Origin: Amycolatopsis lexingtonensis
Lineage (GTDB): Bacteria; Actinomycetota; Actinomycetes; Mycobacteriales; Pseudonocardiaceae
NCBI RefSeq assembly: GCF_014873755.1
Contig: NZ_JADBEG010000001.1
Span: forward strand, 3,164,501-3,228,500
Direction of reading: 5' to 3'
DNA: 64,000 bases
Shown: in pieces, positions 24,863 to 33,198 of the stretch
Layout of the letters: each line of letters opens with the position of its first letter
Position numbering within the stretch: the stretch's first letter is position 1
Translations under genes and position numbers: made by a program
Notes under the pieces: generated by a model
What the model was told of the DNA's origin: nothing
The model's input: only the letters and a program-made list of their open reading frames with translations
The model's database searches: none

Positions 24863-26341
24863 ATGACCACGACCAACCGACCGAGCCGGCCCCCGGAGTC
24901 GACGGGCGCCTCCCCGCCACCCGCCGAGGGGGCGCGGCGCGCGAGACCGCCCGCCGCGGCGTGGATCTCCTGGATCGCGCTCGCGCTCATGACGACCAGT
25001 TCCGTCGCGAGCCTGCGCCCGTCGCCGACGATGGCCGTGTACGGCCTGGCGGCCGTCTTCCTCTACGTCGTCCCGGCGATCGTGTTCCTGCTGCCGACGT
25101 CGCTGGTCTCGGCCGAGCTGGCTTCGGGCTGGCCGGGCGGGGTCTACAACTGGGTGGCGCTCGGGATCTCGAAGCCGATGGGGTTCCTGGCCGTCTGGTG
25201 CCAGTTCGCGATGACGATCTTCTACTACCCGAGCCTGCTCGGCTACGTCGCGAGCACGCTCGCCTACGTCTTCGACCCGAGCCTGGCGGACAACGGGTGG
25301 TGGACGGCCGCCGTCATCGTCGTCGCGTACTGGTCGGGGGTCTGGATCTCCTCTCGCGGCACGAAGGGCGTGGCCGGGCTCGCCGGTGGCGGGCTCGTCA
25401 TCGGGACGCTGGTCCCGGGCGCGCTGCTGGTGGTCCTCGGCATCGTGTTCCTGGCCCAGGGCCACCCGTCCGCGGCGCCGATGTCGGCGGACCACCTGCT
25501 CCCGACCTGGGCGGGGCTCGCGAGCCTGGTGCTGATCGTGAACAACTTCCTGTCCTACTCCGGCATGGAGATGAACGCGGTGCACGTCTCCTCGCTGCGC
25601 AAGCCGGGCAAGGAGTTCCCGCGGGCCATGTTCCTGGCGATGGCGCTGGTATTGCTCATCTTCGTGCTGCCCGCGCTGGCGATCAGCTGGGTCATCCCCG
25701 CCGACCAGCTGTCGCTCACGGCCGGGGTGATGCAGGCCTTCGAAACCGTCTTCGCCACCTTCGGCATGCAATGGCTGACGCCGCTGATCGGCGTCATGCT
25801 GGTGCTGGCCTCGCTCGGCGGGATGCTGACCTGGCTGGCCGGCCCGTCGAAGGGCCTGCTCCTGATCTCCCGGCAGGAGGGGTACCTGCCGCCGTTCCTG
25901 CAGCGGCTCAACAAACAGGGCGTGCAGCGGAACATCCTCGTCGTCCAAGGCGCGGTCACCACGTTGATCGCCCTGTGCTACGCGTTCATCCCGGACGTGT
26001 CGAGCGCGTACTGGATCTTCTCGGTGATCACCACCCAGGTGTACCTGATCATGTACCTGCTGATGTTCGTCGCGGCGGTGCGGTTGCGGCGCAAGCACCC
26101 CGACCACCCGCGCGGGTACCGCGCGCCGATGCTGCTCGGGCTGTGCGGGGTCGGGTTCTGCGCGTCGCTGGCCGCGCTGCTGGTCGGGTTCGTCCCGCCG
26201 TCGCAGTTCGGTTCGGGCAACCCGTGGGTGTACCTCGTGGTCGTCGCGGGCGGCGCGCTCGGCCTCGGCCTCGTGGTGCCGTTCCTGTTCTACCGCCTGC
26301 GCAAACCGTCGTGGCGGCAACCGGAGGTGAGTGCGTCGTGA
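24863..26341 (+). CDS. APC superfamily amino acid permease (GadC-like)
   Basis: This 492-residue protein has 12 predicted helices after a Pro-rich cytoplasmic N-terminus of about 35 residues. The segment NNFLSYSGMEMNAVHVSSLR near residue 230 and LAGPSKGLLLISRQEG near 330 are characteristic of the glutamate:GABA antiporter branch. Such transporters exchange amino acids and help in acid resistance. It is the first gene of a tightly coupled operon (GTGA overlap with the next gene) that ends in an M20 peptidase, suggesting peptide or amino acid turnover. Confidence 0.8.
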   Translation: MTTTNRPSRPPESTGASPPPAEGARRARPPAAAWISWIALALMTTSSVASLRPSPTMAVYGLAAVFLYVVPAIVFLLPTSLVSAELASGWPGGVYNWVALGISKPMGFLAVWCQFAMTIFYYPSLLGYVASTLAYVFDPSLADNGWWTAAVIVVAYWSGVWISSRGTKGVAGLAGGGLVIGTLVPGALLVVLGIVFLAQGHPSAAPMSADHLLPTWAGLASLVLIVNNFLSYSGMEMNAVHVSSLRKPGKEFPRAMFLAMALVLLIFVLPALAISWVIPADQLSLTAGVMQAFETVFATFGMQWLTPLIGVMLVLASLGGMLTWLAGPSKGLLLISRQEGYLPPFLQRLNKQGVQRNILVVQGAVTTLIALCYAFIPDVSSAYWIFSVITTQVYLIMYLLMFVAAVRLRRKHPDHPRGYRAPMLLGLCGVGFCASLAALLVGFVPPSQFGSGNPWVYLVVVAGGALGLGLVVPFLFYRLRKPSWRQPEVSAS

Positions 26342-26784
26342 CCACAGTGGACGAACGATCGACCCGGAAGCAGCGGATGCTCGTGTACCTCTTGGTGGGC
26401 CTCGTGCTCGGCGGCCTGCTGGTGGCCGGGTACGTGCTCTTCCGCTCCGCGCGGGTGACCGCCGAAGCCGGGGCGAAGGCCGACCGGCTCAGCGCGCGGC
26501 TCACCGAGGAGGGGGCGCGGGTGCCGGCGCGGGACCAGCTCGTCCGGCTGCTCGGCACGGACGGCGGCCCGATCTGCGTCGACCCCGCCGCCGCGCTCGC
26601 CCGCGCGACGAGCGACACCGGGATGGCCAACGGCGCCGGCGGCCCCGGGACGCGCCCGGTGCTCGCGACCGGCACCGCGGTGCACGCGCAGCTGCTCGTC
26701 ATCGAGGTCTACTGCCCGGCGAAGCTCGCCGGCTTCCAGGAGTACGTCAGCGGGCTGGGCTTCGCCGGCGTGGCGGGCGGGTGA
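26338..26784 (+). CDS. Single-pass membrane protein of unknown function
   Basis: This 148-residue protein starts with GTG inside the permease stop. It has one membrane helix at about residues 15-37 (YLLVGLVLGGLLVAGYVLF) and an outward domain with two Cys (ICVD and VYCPAK) that could form a disulfide. No family was recognised. Its stop overlaps the M20 start, so all three genes are translationally coupled. It may be a subunit or chaperone for the permease. Confidence 0.6.
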   Translation: MTTVDERSTRKQRMLVYLLVGLVLGGLLVAGYVLFRSARVTAEAGAKADRLSARLTEEGARVPARDQLVRLLGTDGGPICVDPAAALARATSDTGMANGAGGPGTRPVLATGTAVHAQLLVIEVYCPAKLAGFQEYVSGLGFAGVAGG

Positions 26785-28133
26785 GCGCGGTGGAACTCCG
26801 GGACCGGATCGCCGAGCTCATGCCCCGGGCGCGTGAAGAACTCGCGGCCCTCGTCGCGATGCGCTCCGTCGCGGACCCGCGGCAGTTCCCGCCGGCGGAG
26901 TGCCTGCGGGCCGCGGGCTGGGTGGCCGACGCGTTCGCCGCGGCCGGGTTCGCCACCCGCATCGCCGAGACCCCGGACGGCAGCCCGGCCGTGGTCGGTT
27001 CCCGGTCGTGCGGCCGGACCGGGGCGCCGACCGTGCTGCTCTACGCGCACTACGACGTGCAGCCACCGCTGGGGGAAGCCGAGTGGCGGACCCCGCCGTT
27101 CCGGCTGACCGAAGTGGACGGTCGCTGGTACGGGCGCGGCGCGGCCGACTGCAAGGGCAACATCCTCATGCACCTCACCGCCCTGCGCGCGCTCGGCGAC
27201 GACGTGCCCGTCCACCTCAAGCTCGTCGTCGAAGGCTCCGAGGAACAGGGCACCGGCGGCTTGGAGGCGTTCGTGCCCGGGCACGCCGACCTCCTGCAGG
27301 CCGACGCGATCCTGGTGGCCGACACCGGGAACATCGCGGTCGGGCAGCCCGCGGTGACGGTCAGCCTGCGCGGGATGGTCAACGTCGTCGTCACGGTCGA
27401 GGCGCTCTCGTCCGAGCTGCACTCGGGCATGTTCGGCGGCCCCGCCCCGGACGCGCTGGCGGCGTTGGTGTCGGTGCTCGCCACGCTCCGCGACGACGCG
27501 GGCGACACCACCGTCCACGGCCTGCCCAACGACGGCCACTGGCCCGGCGCCCCCTACCCGGCGGACCGGTTCCGCACGGACGCCGGCCTCTCCCCCGGCG
27601 CCCTCCTCCTCGGCGGCGGCGAAGTGGCGGACACCCTGTGGGCCCGCTCGACGCTGACGGTGCTCGGCATCGACTGTCCCCCGGTCATCGGCTCGGCGGC
27701 GGCCATCACCCCGCGCGCCCGGGCCCGGCTGAACCTCCGCATCCCACCCGGCATCGAGCCATCCGACGCGGCCCGCGCACTGACCGGCCACCTGCTCGCG
27801 GCGGCCCCGTGGGGCGTGCGCCTGTCGGTGGAGGTGGAGGCCACCGGCCGCCCGTTCCGCCCGGCCACCGACGGCCCGGCGTACCGCGCGATGGCCGAGG
27901 CGATGCACAGCGCGTACGGCCGCCCGATGCGCCAGCTCGGCCAGGGCGGGTCGATCCCGTTGTGCACCGTCTTAGCCGAGACGTATCCCGACGCGGAGAT
28001 CTTGCTGATCGGCGTCGAGGAACCGCAGGCGCGCATCCACGCGCCCAACGAAAGCGTCGCACCGGAGGAGATCGCGTCGATGGCACTGGCAGAGGCACTC
28101 TTCTTGCGCGGCTACGGTTCGCGCCCCGCCTGA
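26781..28133 (+). CDS. M20 family zinc metallopeptidase (dipeptidase)
   Basis: This 450-residue cytosolic peptidase has the M20 metal site: LLYAHYDVQPP near residue 90 (metal His, catalytic Asp), RGAADCKGN near 118 (bridging Asp), EGSEEQGTG near 150 (catalytic and metal Glu) and a late His in RIHAPNES. The central dimerisation domain (SELHSGMFGGPAPD) is intact. It would cleave dipeptides or N-acyl amino acids. The GTG start overlaps the upstream stop as GTGA. It probably supplies amino acids in connection with the co-encoded permease. Confidence 0.85.
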   Translation: MSAVELRDRIAELMPRAREELAALVAMRSVADPRQFPPAECLRAAGWVADAFAAAGFATRIAETPDGSPAVVGSRSCGRTGAPTVLLYAHYDVQPPLGEAEWRTPPFRLTEVDGRWYGRGAADCKGNILMHLTALRALGDDVPVHLKLVVEGSEEQGTGGLEAFVPGHADLLQADAILVADTGNIAVGQPAVTVSLRGMVNVVVTVEALSSELHSGMFGGPAPDALAALVSVLATLRDDAGDTTVHGLPNDGHWPGAPYPADRFRTDAGLSPGALLLGGGEVADTLWARSTLTVLGIDCPPVIGSAAAITPRARARLNLRIPPGIEPSDAARALTGHLLAAAPWGVRLSVEVEATGRPFRPATDGPAYRAMAEAMHSAYGRPMRQLGQGGSIPLCTVLAETYPDAEILLIGVEEPQARIHAPNESVAPEEIASMALAEALFLRGYGSRPA

Positions 28134-28146
28134 ACCGGAGGTGTCA

Positions 28147-28282
28147 GGGTCCCGGCAAAGTTGCGGCAGATCGCTCCGCAGCGGCTTCACCGGCGTCTTG
28201 AATGACTCATTCAGGTCTTCGGATGTCCTGAATGACTCATTCAAGACATCGCAGGCCCGCGTCGGCGACTTTGCCGGGACCC
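28147..28282. repeat. Composite palindromic repeat, copy 2, with outer inverted arms
   Basis: The 53-bp core (28195-28247) is nested inside an outer perfect 15-bp inverted repeat, GGGTCCCGGCAAAGT at 28147-28161 and ACTTTGCCGGGACCC at 28268-28282. The whole 136-bp element fills the gap between the M20 stop and the convergent LysR stop. It could fold into a large cruciform and act as a bidirectional terminator. Confidence 0.85.
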
Positions 28283-28289
28283 GGCGGGG

Positions 28290-29192
28290 TCAGCCGCGGT
28301 CTGCGGCCGCCTGCTCCCGGAGGGCATCGACCATCGCCGTCGCCCCCGCCGACCGGCCCTGCCGGGTCACCGCCACCGCGGCCCGGCCGCGCCACGACGG
28401 ATCCTCCACCGAAACCACCACCACACCCGCCGGTACCGACGCGGCCGCCACTCCCGGCAGCAACGCGATCCCCAGCCCCGCCGCCACCATGCCCAGCCGG
28501 GTCGTCCAGCTGCGGACCGCGTGGCCGACGCGCGGATCCTCCAGCGTCGGCCAGGCACCGAACTGCGGCTCGCCTCGCCCGCCACGGCCGACGATCCACG
28601 TCTCGTCGCGCAGGTCGGCCACCGCCACCCGGGGCCGGTGGGCGAGGCGGTGGCCGGCCGGGACCGCGACGCGCAGGTCGTCCTCGGTCAGGACGTCCTG
28701 TTGGAGGCCCCCGAGGTCGTAACCCGGCAGTCCGTCGCCGACCCCGATCACCACGACTTCGGTGCGGCCGGCGCGCAGCCGGGAGAGCAGGGCCGGGGTC
28801 GCGCCTTCCTCGAGCGTGACGGCCAGACCGGGGTGCCGGGTGCGCAGGACGGCCAGCGCCCGCGGGACCAGGACCGCCGCCGCGGCCGGGAACGCGCCGA
28901 TCGACAAGCGGCCGGCCAGCCGGTCGCGCAGGCCCGCGAGTTCCTGCTCCGCGGTGTCGACGACGGCCAGTGCGGTGGTCGCGTGCCGGGCCAGCAGCGC
29001 CCCCGCGGGGCTCGGCCGCACCCCGCGGGCGTGCCGCTCGAACAGCGCCGTGCCCGCCGCGGCTTCCATCATCGCGATCTGCCGCGAGATCGCGGACTGC
29101 GTGTACCCGAGCGAAGCGGCCGCCGCGGTGAACGAGCCCGTGGCCGCCACCTCCCGGATCACCCGCAGGCCGGTCAGCGTCACTTCTGCCAT
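28290..29192 (-). CDS. LysR-family transcriptional regulator
   Basis: This 300-residue protein has the winged HTH at residues 3-62 (SFTAAAASLGYTQSAISRQI) and a type 2 periplasmic-binding-like effector domain. It is divergent from an SDR gene 87 bp away, which is its likely target. The stop lies 7 bp from the composite repeat. Confidence 0.85.
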   Translation of the reverse strand: MAEVTLTGLRVIREVAATGSFTAAAASLGYTQSAISRQIAMMEAAAGTALFERHARGVRPSPAGALLARHATTALAVVDTAEQELAGLRDRLAGRLSIGAFPAAAAVLVPRALAVLRTRHPGLAVTLEEGATPALLSRLRAGRTEVVVIGVGDGLPGYDLGGLQQDVLTEDDLRVAVPAGHRLAHRPRVAVADLRDETWIVGRGGRGEPQFGAWPTLEDPRVGHAVRSWTTRLGMVAAGLGIALLPGVAAASVPAGVVVVSVEDPSWRGRAAVAVTRQGRSAGATAMVDALREQAAADRG

Positions 29193-29279
29193 GCCGCCAG
29201 CCTAGCCATGAGTGCTGCGCACAGCAGCGGTGCGAAAACATCGCTGGTGCTCATACCTCAGGGAGCTCACTCTGGAAGC

Positions 29280-30068
29280 ATGATTTGGTTCATCACAGGA
29301 TCTTCGAAGGGCTTCGGCCGCCACTGGACCGAAGCCGCCCTCGACCGCGGCGACCGGGTCGCCGCGACCGCACGGAACCCCGCTCGGCTGGCCGACCTCG
29401 TCGAACGCCACGGCGACGCGATCCTCCCGCTCGAGCTCGACGTCACCGACCGCGCCGCCGCCTTCGCCGCGGTCCGGCGCGCCGCGGACCACTTCGGCGG
29501 CCTGGACGTCGTGGTCAACAACGCCGGCTACGGCCACTTCGGCCGGGTCGAGGAGCTGAGCGAAGCGGACGTCCGCGCGCAGCTGGAGACGAACTTCTTC
29601 GGCGCGCTCTGGGTCACCCAGGCCGCGTTGCCGATCCTGCGGGCGCGGCGGCGCGGGCACATCATCCAGGTCACCAGCGAGGGCGGCATCGTCGCGTTCC
29701 CGGGCATCGGCGCCTACCACGCGTCGAAGTGGGCGCTGGAAGGGCTGTCGCAGTCCCTCGCCCAGGAGGTCGCGGAGTTCGGCATCCACGTCACCAACCT
29801 GGAGCCGGGTCCCTACGCCACCGACTGGCTGGCCGTCGGCTCGCGCCGCAGCACCCCGAACCCGGCCTACCCGGCCCCCACCGACGGCCACTGGGAGATC
29901 GGCGACCCGCACGCCACCCGGGCGGCGATCCTCGAGCTCGTCGACGCCGCGGACCCGCCGCGCCGGATGTTCCTCGGCAAGTCGCTCGCCGCGGTGACCG
30001 AGGAGTACCAGGGTCGGCTGAAGACGTGGCAAGAGTGGGAGGACGTGGCCGTGCGGGCGTTCGGCTGA
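29280..30068 (+). CDS. Short-chain dehydrogenase/reductase
   Basis: This 262-residue Rossmann enzyme has TGSSKGFGR at residues 6-14 (cofactor site), NNAG near 80 and the catalytic YHASK near 148 with Ser upstream in VTSEGG. The basic residue in TARNPARL suggests NADP(H). It is like the SDR oxidoreductases often paired with LysR or AraC regulators. The substrate is unknown. It ends 9 bp before the convergent quinone oxidoreductase stop. Confidence 0.85.
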   Translation: MIWFITGSSKGFGRHWTEAALDRGDRVAATARNPARLADLVERHGDAILPLELDVTDRAAAFAAVRRAADHFGGLDVVVNNAGYGHFGRVEELSEADVRAQLETNFFGALWVTQAALPILRARRRGHIIQVTSEGGIVAFPGIGAYHASKWALEGLSQSLAQEVAEFGIHVTNLEPGPYATDWLAVGSRRSTPNPAYPAPTDGHWEIGDPHATRAAILELVDAADPPRRMFLGKSLAAVTEEYQGRLKTWQEWEDVAVRAFG

Positions 30069-30077
30069 CCACGCGGC

Positions 30078-31001
30078 TCAGGTCACCTTGATGACGACCT
30101 TGCCCGCAGCGTGACCGTTTTCGACGGTGGCCAGCGCGGCCGGGGCGTCGGACAGCGGGTGGACCGCGGTGACCACCGGCGCGAGGACGCCGTCGAGGGC
30201 CAGCTGTGCGGACCGCTCCAGGTTCGCCCGGTCCAGGCGGCGCTCGACGAACCGGCCGCCCAGCTCGGACACGGACTGGTCGCCGACGGAGATCACGGTG
30301 CGGGGCTCGCGCGCCAGCGGGGCGACGGTCCGCAGCGAGGTGCCGCCGACCAGGTCGACGATCCCGTCGAACCCCTCCGGCACCAGCTCGCGCAGCGCCT
30401 CGACGACGTCCTGCGCGGTGTAGTCGACGAACCGCACCCCGATCGCTTCGGCCTGCTCGCGCTTCGCGGCGCTGCCGGTGCCGAGCACGCGCAGCTCGCG
30501 CGCCGCGGCCAGCCGGGCGACCGCGAGGCCGACCCCGCCGCCGACGCCGTTGACCAGGATCGTGGCGCCGGCCGGCAGGCCGAGCTGGTCGAGGGCGTCC
30601 ACCGCGGTCGTCCCGGCCACCGGCAGCGTCGCCGCCACCGCCGCCGGCAGGCCCGCCGGGATGCGCGCGGTGTTCTCGGCGGACAGCACCGTCGTCTCGG
30701 CGTACGTGCCGCCGCCGGTCAGGGCGAAGCCGAAGACCGCGTCACCCACCTCGAGCCCCTCGACGTCTTCGCCGAGGGCGAGCACGGTCCCCGCCGCCTC
30801 CATGCCCAGCACGCGGGGGAACGGGCGCCCGCCGTCGAGCCCGGGGACCAGCCCCGCGCGCAGGAGGTGGTCGAGCGGGTTCACGCCGGCGACGTCGACC
30901 CGGATCAGCACCTCACCGCGCCCGGGGGCGGGATCGGGGCGTTCGAAGAACTCCTGCACCTCGGGCCCGCCGTGCCTGCCGAAACCCCATGCCTGTCCCA
31001 T
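30078..31001 (-). CDS. Zinc-independent NADP-dependent quinone oxidoreductase (MDR family)
   Basis: This 307-residue protein has a GroES-like N-terminal domain (PGRGEVLIRVDVAGVNPLDH) and a Rossmann domain with VNGVGGGVGLAVARLA near 150. The zinc ligands of alcohol dehydrogenases are absent, as in quinone oxidoreductases. It reduces quinones or enones with NADPH. It is downstream of a MerR gene on the same strand, with a perfect palindrome in between, so it is the probable MerR target. Confidence 0.85.
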   Translation of the reverse strand: MGQAWGFGRHGGPEVQEFFERPDPAPGRGEVLIRVDVAGVNPLDHLLRAGLVPGLDGGRPFPRVLGMEAAGTVLALGEDVEGLEVGDAVFGFALTGGGTYAETTVLSAENTARIPAGLPAAVAATLPVAGTTAVDALDQLGLPAGATILVNGVGGGVGLAVARLAAARELRVLGTGSAAKREQAEAIGVRFVDYTAQDVVEALRELVPEGFDGIVDLVGGTSLRTVAPLAREPRTVISVGDQSVSELGGRFVERRLDRANLERSAQLALDGVLAPVVTAVHPLSDAPAALATVENGHAAGKVVIKVT

Positions 31002-31061
31002 TTTCCGCTGCCTTCCGGATGACCGGCCCGGTGGTTCCGGGCCCTGCGGCCATGCTCACCG

Positions 31062-31077
31062 CTGACACCGGTGTCAG
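31062..31077. promoter_or_regulatory. MerR-type operator/promoter of the quinone oxidoreductase
   Basis: CTGACACCGGTGTCAG is a perfect 16-bp palindrome 61 bp upstream of the oxidoreductase start. MerR regulators typically bind such a dyad between a -35 (here CTGACA) and a -10 with a long 19-20 bp spacer. This layout fits activation of the gene by the adjacent MerR protein. Confidence 0.65.
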
Positions 31078-31107
31078 GGGCAACCGGCTGAGGCGCGGGT
31101 CACAGTC

Positions 31108-31497
31108 TCAGGCCGACCGGGCCACCGGCGCCGCGGCCAGCGCCGCGCGGTGCCTGCTGTTGGCCTCGAGCACCACGTCGAGCGCGTCCCTGGCCTCGGT
31201 CAAGCGGGCGATCTCGGCGTCGATCCGGTCGCGCTCGCGCGTCATCGTCGCGAACGCCTCCTCGGCGACCTGCGGGTCGGCCGGGCTTTCCACGCACGGC
31301 AGCACCGAAGCGATCACCCGGCTGGACAAGCCCGCGTCGAACAGCTGCCGGATCAGCGACACGCGCTCGACCACGGCTTCGGCGTAGTGCCGCTGCCCGG
31401 CGCGGGAGCGCGAGCTGGTGAGCAGGCCCTGCTCTTCGTAGTACCGCAAGGAACGCGAACTCACGCCCGTGCGCTTGGACAGCTCGCCGATTCGCAT
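31108..31497 (-). CDS. MerR-family transcriptional regulator
   Basis: This 129-residue protein begins MRIGELSKRTGVSSRSLRYY, the classic MerR winged HTH. It has a long dimerisation helix (residues 82-118) and a short effector tail without a Cys cluster, so a metal role is unlikely. It resembles regulators sensing electrophiles or drugs. It is divergent from the TetR gene and upstream of the quinone oxidoreductase. Confidence 0.85.
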   Translation of the reverse strand: MRIGELSKRTGVSSRSLRYYEEQGLLTSSRSRAGQRHYAEAVVERVSLIRQLFDAGLSSRVIASVLPCVESPADPQVAEEAFATMTRERDRIDAEIARLTEARDALDVVLEANSRHRAALAAAPVARSA

Positions 31498-31531
31498 ACC
31501 GGAATTTTACGCTGACCCGAGCCAAGTAAAC

Positions 31532-31547
31532 TGTTCCGTACCGAACA
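31532..31547. promoter_or_regulatory. Candidate TetR operator
   Basis: TGTTC-CGTACC-GAACA is a 5-bp perfect inverted repeat whose 6-bp centre is nearly symmetric (GTAC flanked by C). It lies 17 bp before the TetR start and 34 bp from the divergent MerR start. Operators of this TGTTCGGTACCGAACA-like form are common for AcrR/TetR proteins. Confidence 0.55.
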
Positions 31548-31563
31548 CTTGAGGTGGACGCCC

Positions 31564-32178
31564 ATGGCCCGACGCGGGGAAGCGCTGCGCGAACACATCC
31601 TCGACACGGCGAAGCTCGCGTTCCTGGAGACGGGCTTCGAACGGACCTCGATGGACGCGATCGCGGCGCGCGCGGAAACGTCGAAGCGCTCCCTGTACGC
31701 GCACTTCCCGACCAAGGACGTCCTGTTCCACGCGGTCGTCGAACGCATCCGCACCCTGTTCGCCGACCGGATGGGCACGCCTGCCGACTACGCCGAGCAG
31801 CCCGCGGAGGCGATCGTCCGGTACTGCGGGCGCTTCGTGCAGCTGCTGCGCTGGTCCTCGGTCGCGAAGATGGTCCGCCTCGGCATCGGCGAGGCGGACC
31901 GGCTGCCGGAACTGGCCGCGGGACTCTTCGACGTCGTCTTCGGCGTCACGACCGGCAATCTCGCGGCCCACCTGGTGACCGCGTGGGGACTTCCGGCCGA
32001 CGAGGCCGAGACCGTGGCGAACGAACTGGTCGGCATCGCCATCCACCCGACGCTCCCCCGCCTGCTGTTCGGCGTCGAGCCGCTCACGGAGAAGATGCCG
32101 GAGCGAGCCCGGTTGGAGAGCGACGTCGACCTCGACCGGATCCGGCGGCTCCTCCGCCACGTCCTGCCGGCGACGTAA
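31564..32178 (+). CDS. TetR/AcrR-family transcriptional regulator
   Basis: This 204-residue protein has an N-terminal HTH at residues 8-55 (TSMDAIAARAETSKRSLYAH) and a ligand-binding C-terminal domain. The ATG at 31564 follows GAGGTGG; an in-frame TTG at 31549 would remove that site. It is convergent with the cyclase gene and may regulate itself and the MerR gene. Confidence 0.85.
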   Translation: MARRGEALREHILDTAKLAFLETGFERTSMDAIAARAETSKRSLYAHFPTKDVLFHAVVERIRTLFADRMGTPADYAEQPAEAIVRYCGRFVQLLRWSSVAKMVRLGIGEADRLPELAAGLFDVVFGVTTGNLAAHLVTAWGLPADEAETVANELVGIAIHPTLPRLLFGVEPLTEKMPERARLESDVDLDRIRRLLRHVLPAT

Positions 32179-32195
32179 CGCGAAACGATCGCCCG

Positions 32196-33077
32196 TCAAA
32201 AGATCGCCAGTGGGTTCACCGGCAGGCCGGTGGTGCCGAGGATCCGGGGAACCGCGGCGACGAACAGAAACGTGCACCGCCCCTGCTCTTCGCACACCGC
32301 AACGAGTTCCTCGCCCCGGGCGCCGTCGATCAGCACGAGACCCAGACGGCCGAGCCCCAGCCGGTGCAGCGCGCCCGGGAAGTCGTCCTTCACCGGCGGA
32401 GACGCGTCGCCGATGTCCCCGGCGTAGACGGCGATCCCGTGGTCGTGCATCCACCGGACCGCACCCGACGTCATGCCCGGCAGCGCCCGGCCGTCGTCGG
32501 GCACCCGGTCCCAGCCCGCGCGGACGACCAGTGCGTCACCGGACCGCACCTCGACGTCGGCCCGTGCCGCCGCGGCCGCCAGGTCGGCGCCCGTGACCGG
32601 GTGGCCGTCGGGCAGCTTGCCGCCCGGGGCCAGGTCGAGCAGCACGCCCCGGGTCACGATGCCGTCGGCGAAAACGTCCGCGGCACCATGGGTCACTCCC
32701 GCCGGGCTGGAGCTCTCCGCCTGCGCGAGCCCGGGGTACACCCGCCCGTCCACGACCATGTGCGACAGCGCATCCAGGTGCGTGACCTCGGGGTGGTGCG
32801 TCGTGACGAGCATCAGTTCGGCCATCGCCAGCGGCGGCGAGCCGGTGAACGACATGATGGTCTGCACGCCCGTGGTCTCCGCCCGCAGGGCGGCCATCGG
32901 CCCGCCCATCAGCGGCGCCGTCGGGGTCTTGCGGGCCAGCGAAACCGACACTCCCGTCCGCGCTTCGGCGACGCCGCGCGCGCGGGCCTCCGGGGTGATC
33001 AGGTTGACGGTGCCGAACTGGTCGGCCTCGCCCCAGCGTCCCCAGTTGCTCGGGAACCCGGCACCGTGCTGATCCAT
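32196..33077 (-). CDS. Cyclase-family metal hydrolase, second copy
   Basis: This 293-residue PF04199 protein starts at 33077 after GGGAGGAAGC. The metal-binding stretch here is THLDALSHMVVDG near residue 101, a form closer to HxGTHxD than in the 4.4 kb gene. It is divergent from the NTPase regulator 121 bp away and convergent with the TetR gene. The substrate is unknown; family members include kynurenine formamidase and isatin hydrolase. Confidence 0.75.
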   Translation of the reverse strand: MDQHGAGFPSNWGRWGEADQFGTVNLITPEARARGVAEARTGVSVSLARKTPTAPLMGGPMAALRAETTGVQTIMSFTGSPPLAMAELMLVTTHHPEVTHLDALSHMVVDGRVYPGLAQAESSSPAGVTHGAADVFADGIVTRGVLLDLAPGGKLPDGHPVTGADLAAAAARADVEVRSGDALVVRAGWDRVPDDGRALPGMTSGAVRWMHDHGIAVYAGDIGDASPPVKDDFPGALHRLGLGRLGLVLIDGARGEELVAVCEEQGRCTFLFVAAVPRILGTTGLPVNPLAIF

Positions 33078-33198
33078 GTTTGCTTCCTCCCACTCGTGGC
33101 TTGGCCGCATCGTCACCGGACCGGCCTGTGGCCCACCAGCCCATCCGGTGCCCACCTGGTGCCCGTTCCGGTGGGCAGCGGTGGCTACAGTCGGGCGC

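Noticed and set aside
22265..26320. A 1351-codon open frame on the minus strand
   Set aside because: It runs antisense through the GH15 and permease genes and out of frame with the MFS gene. The composition is that of a GC-rich shadow frame.
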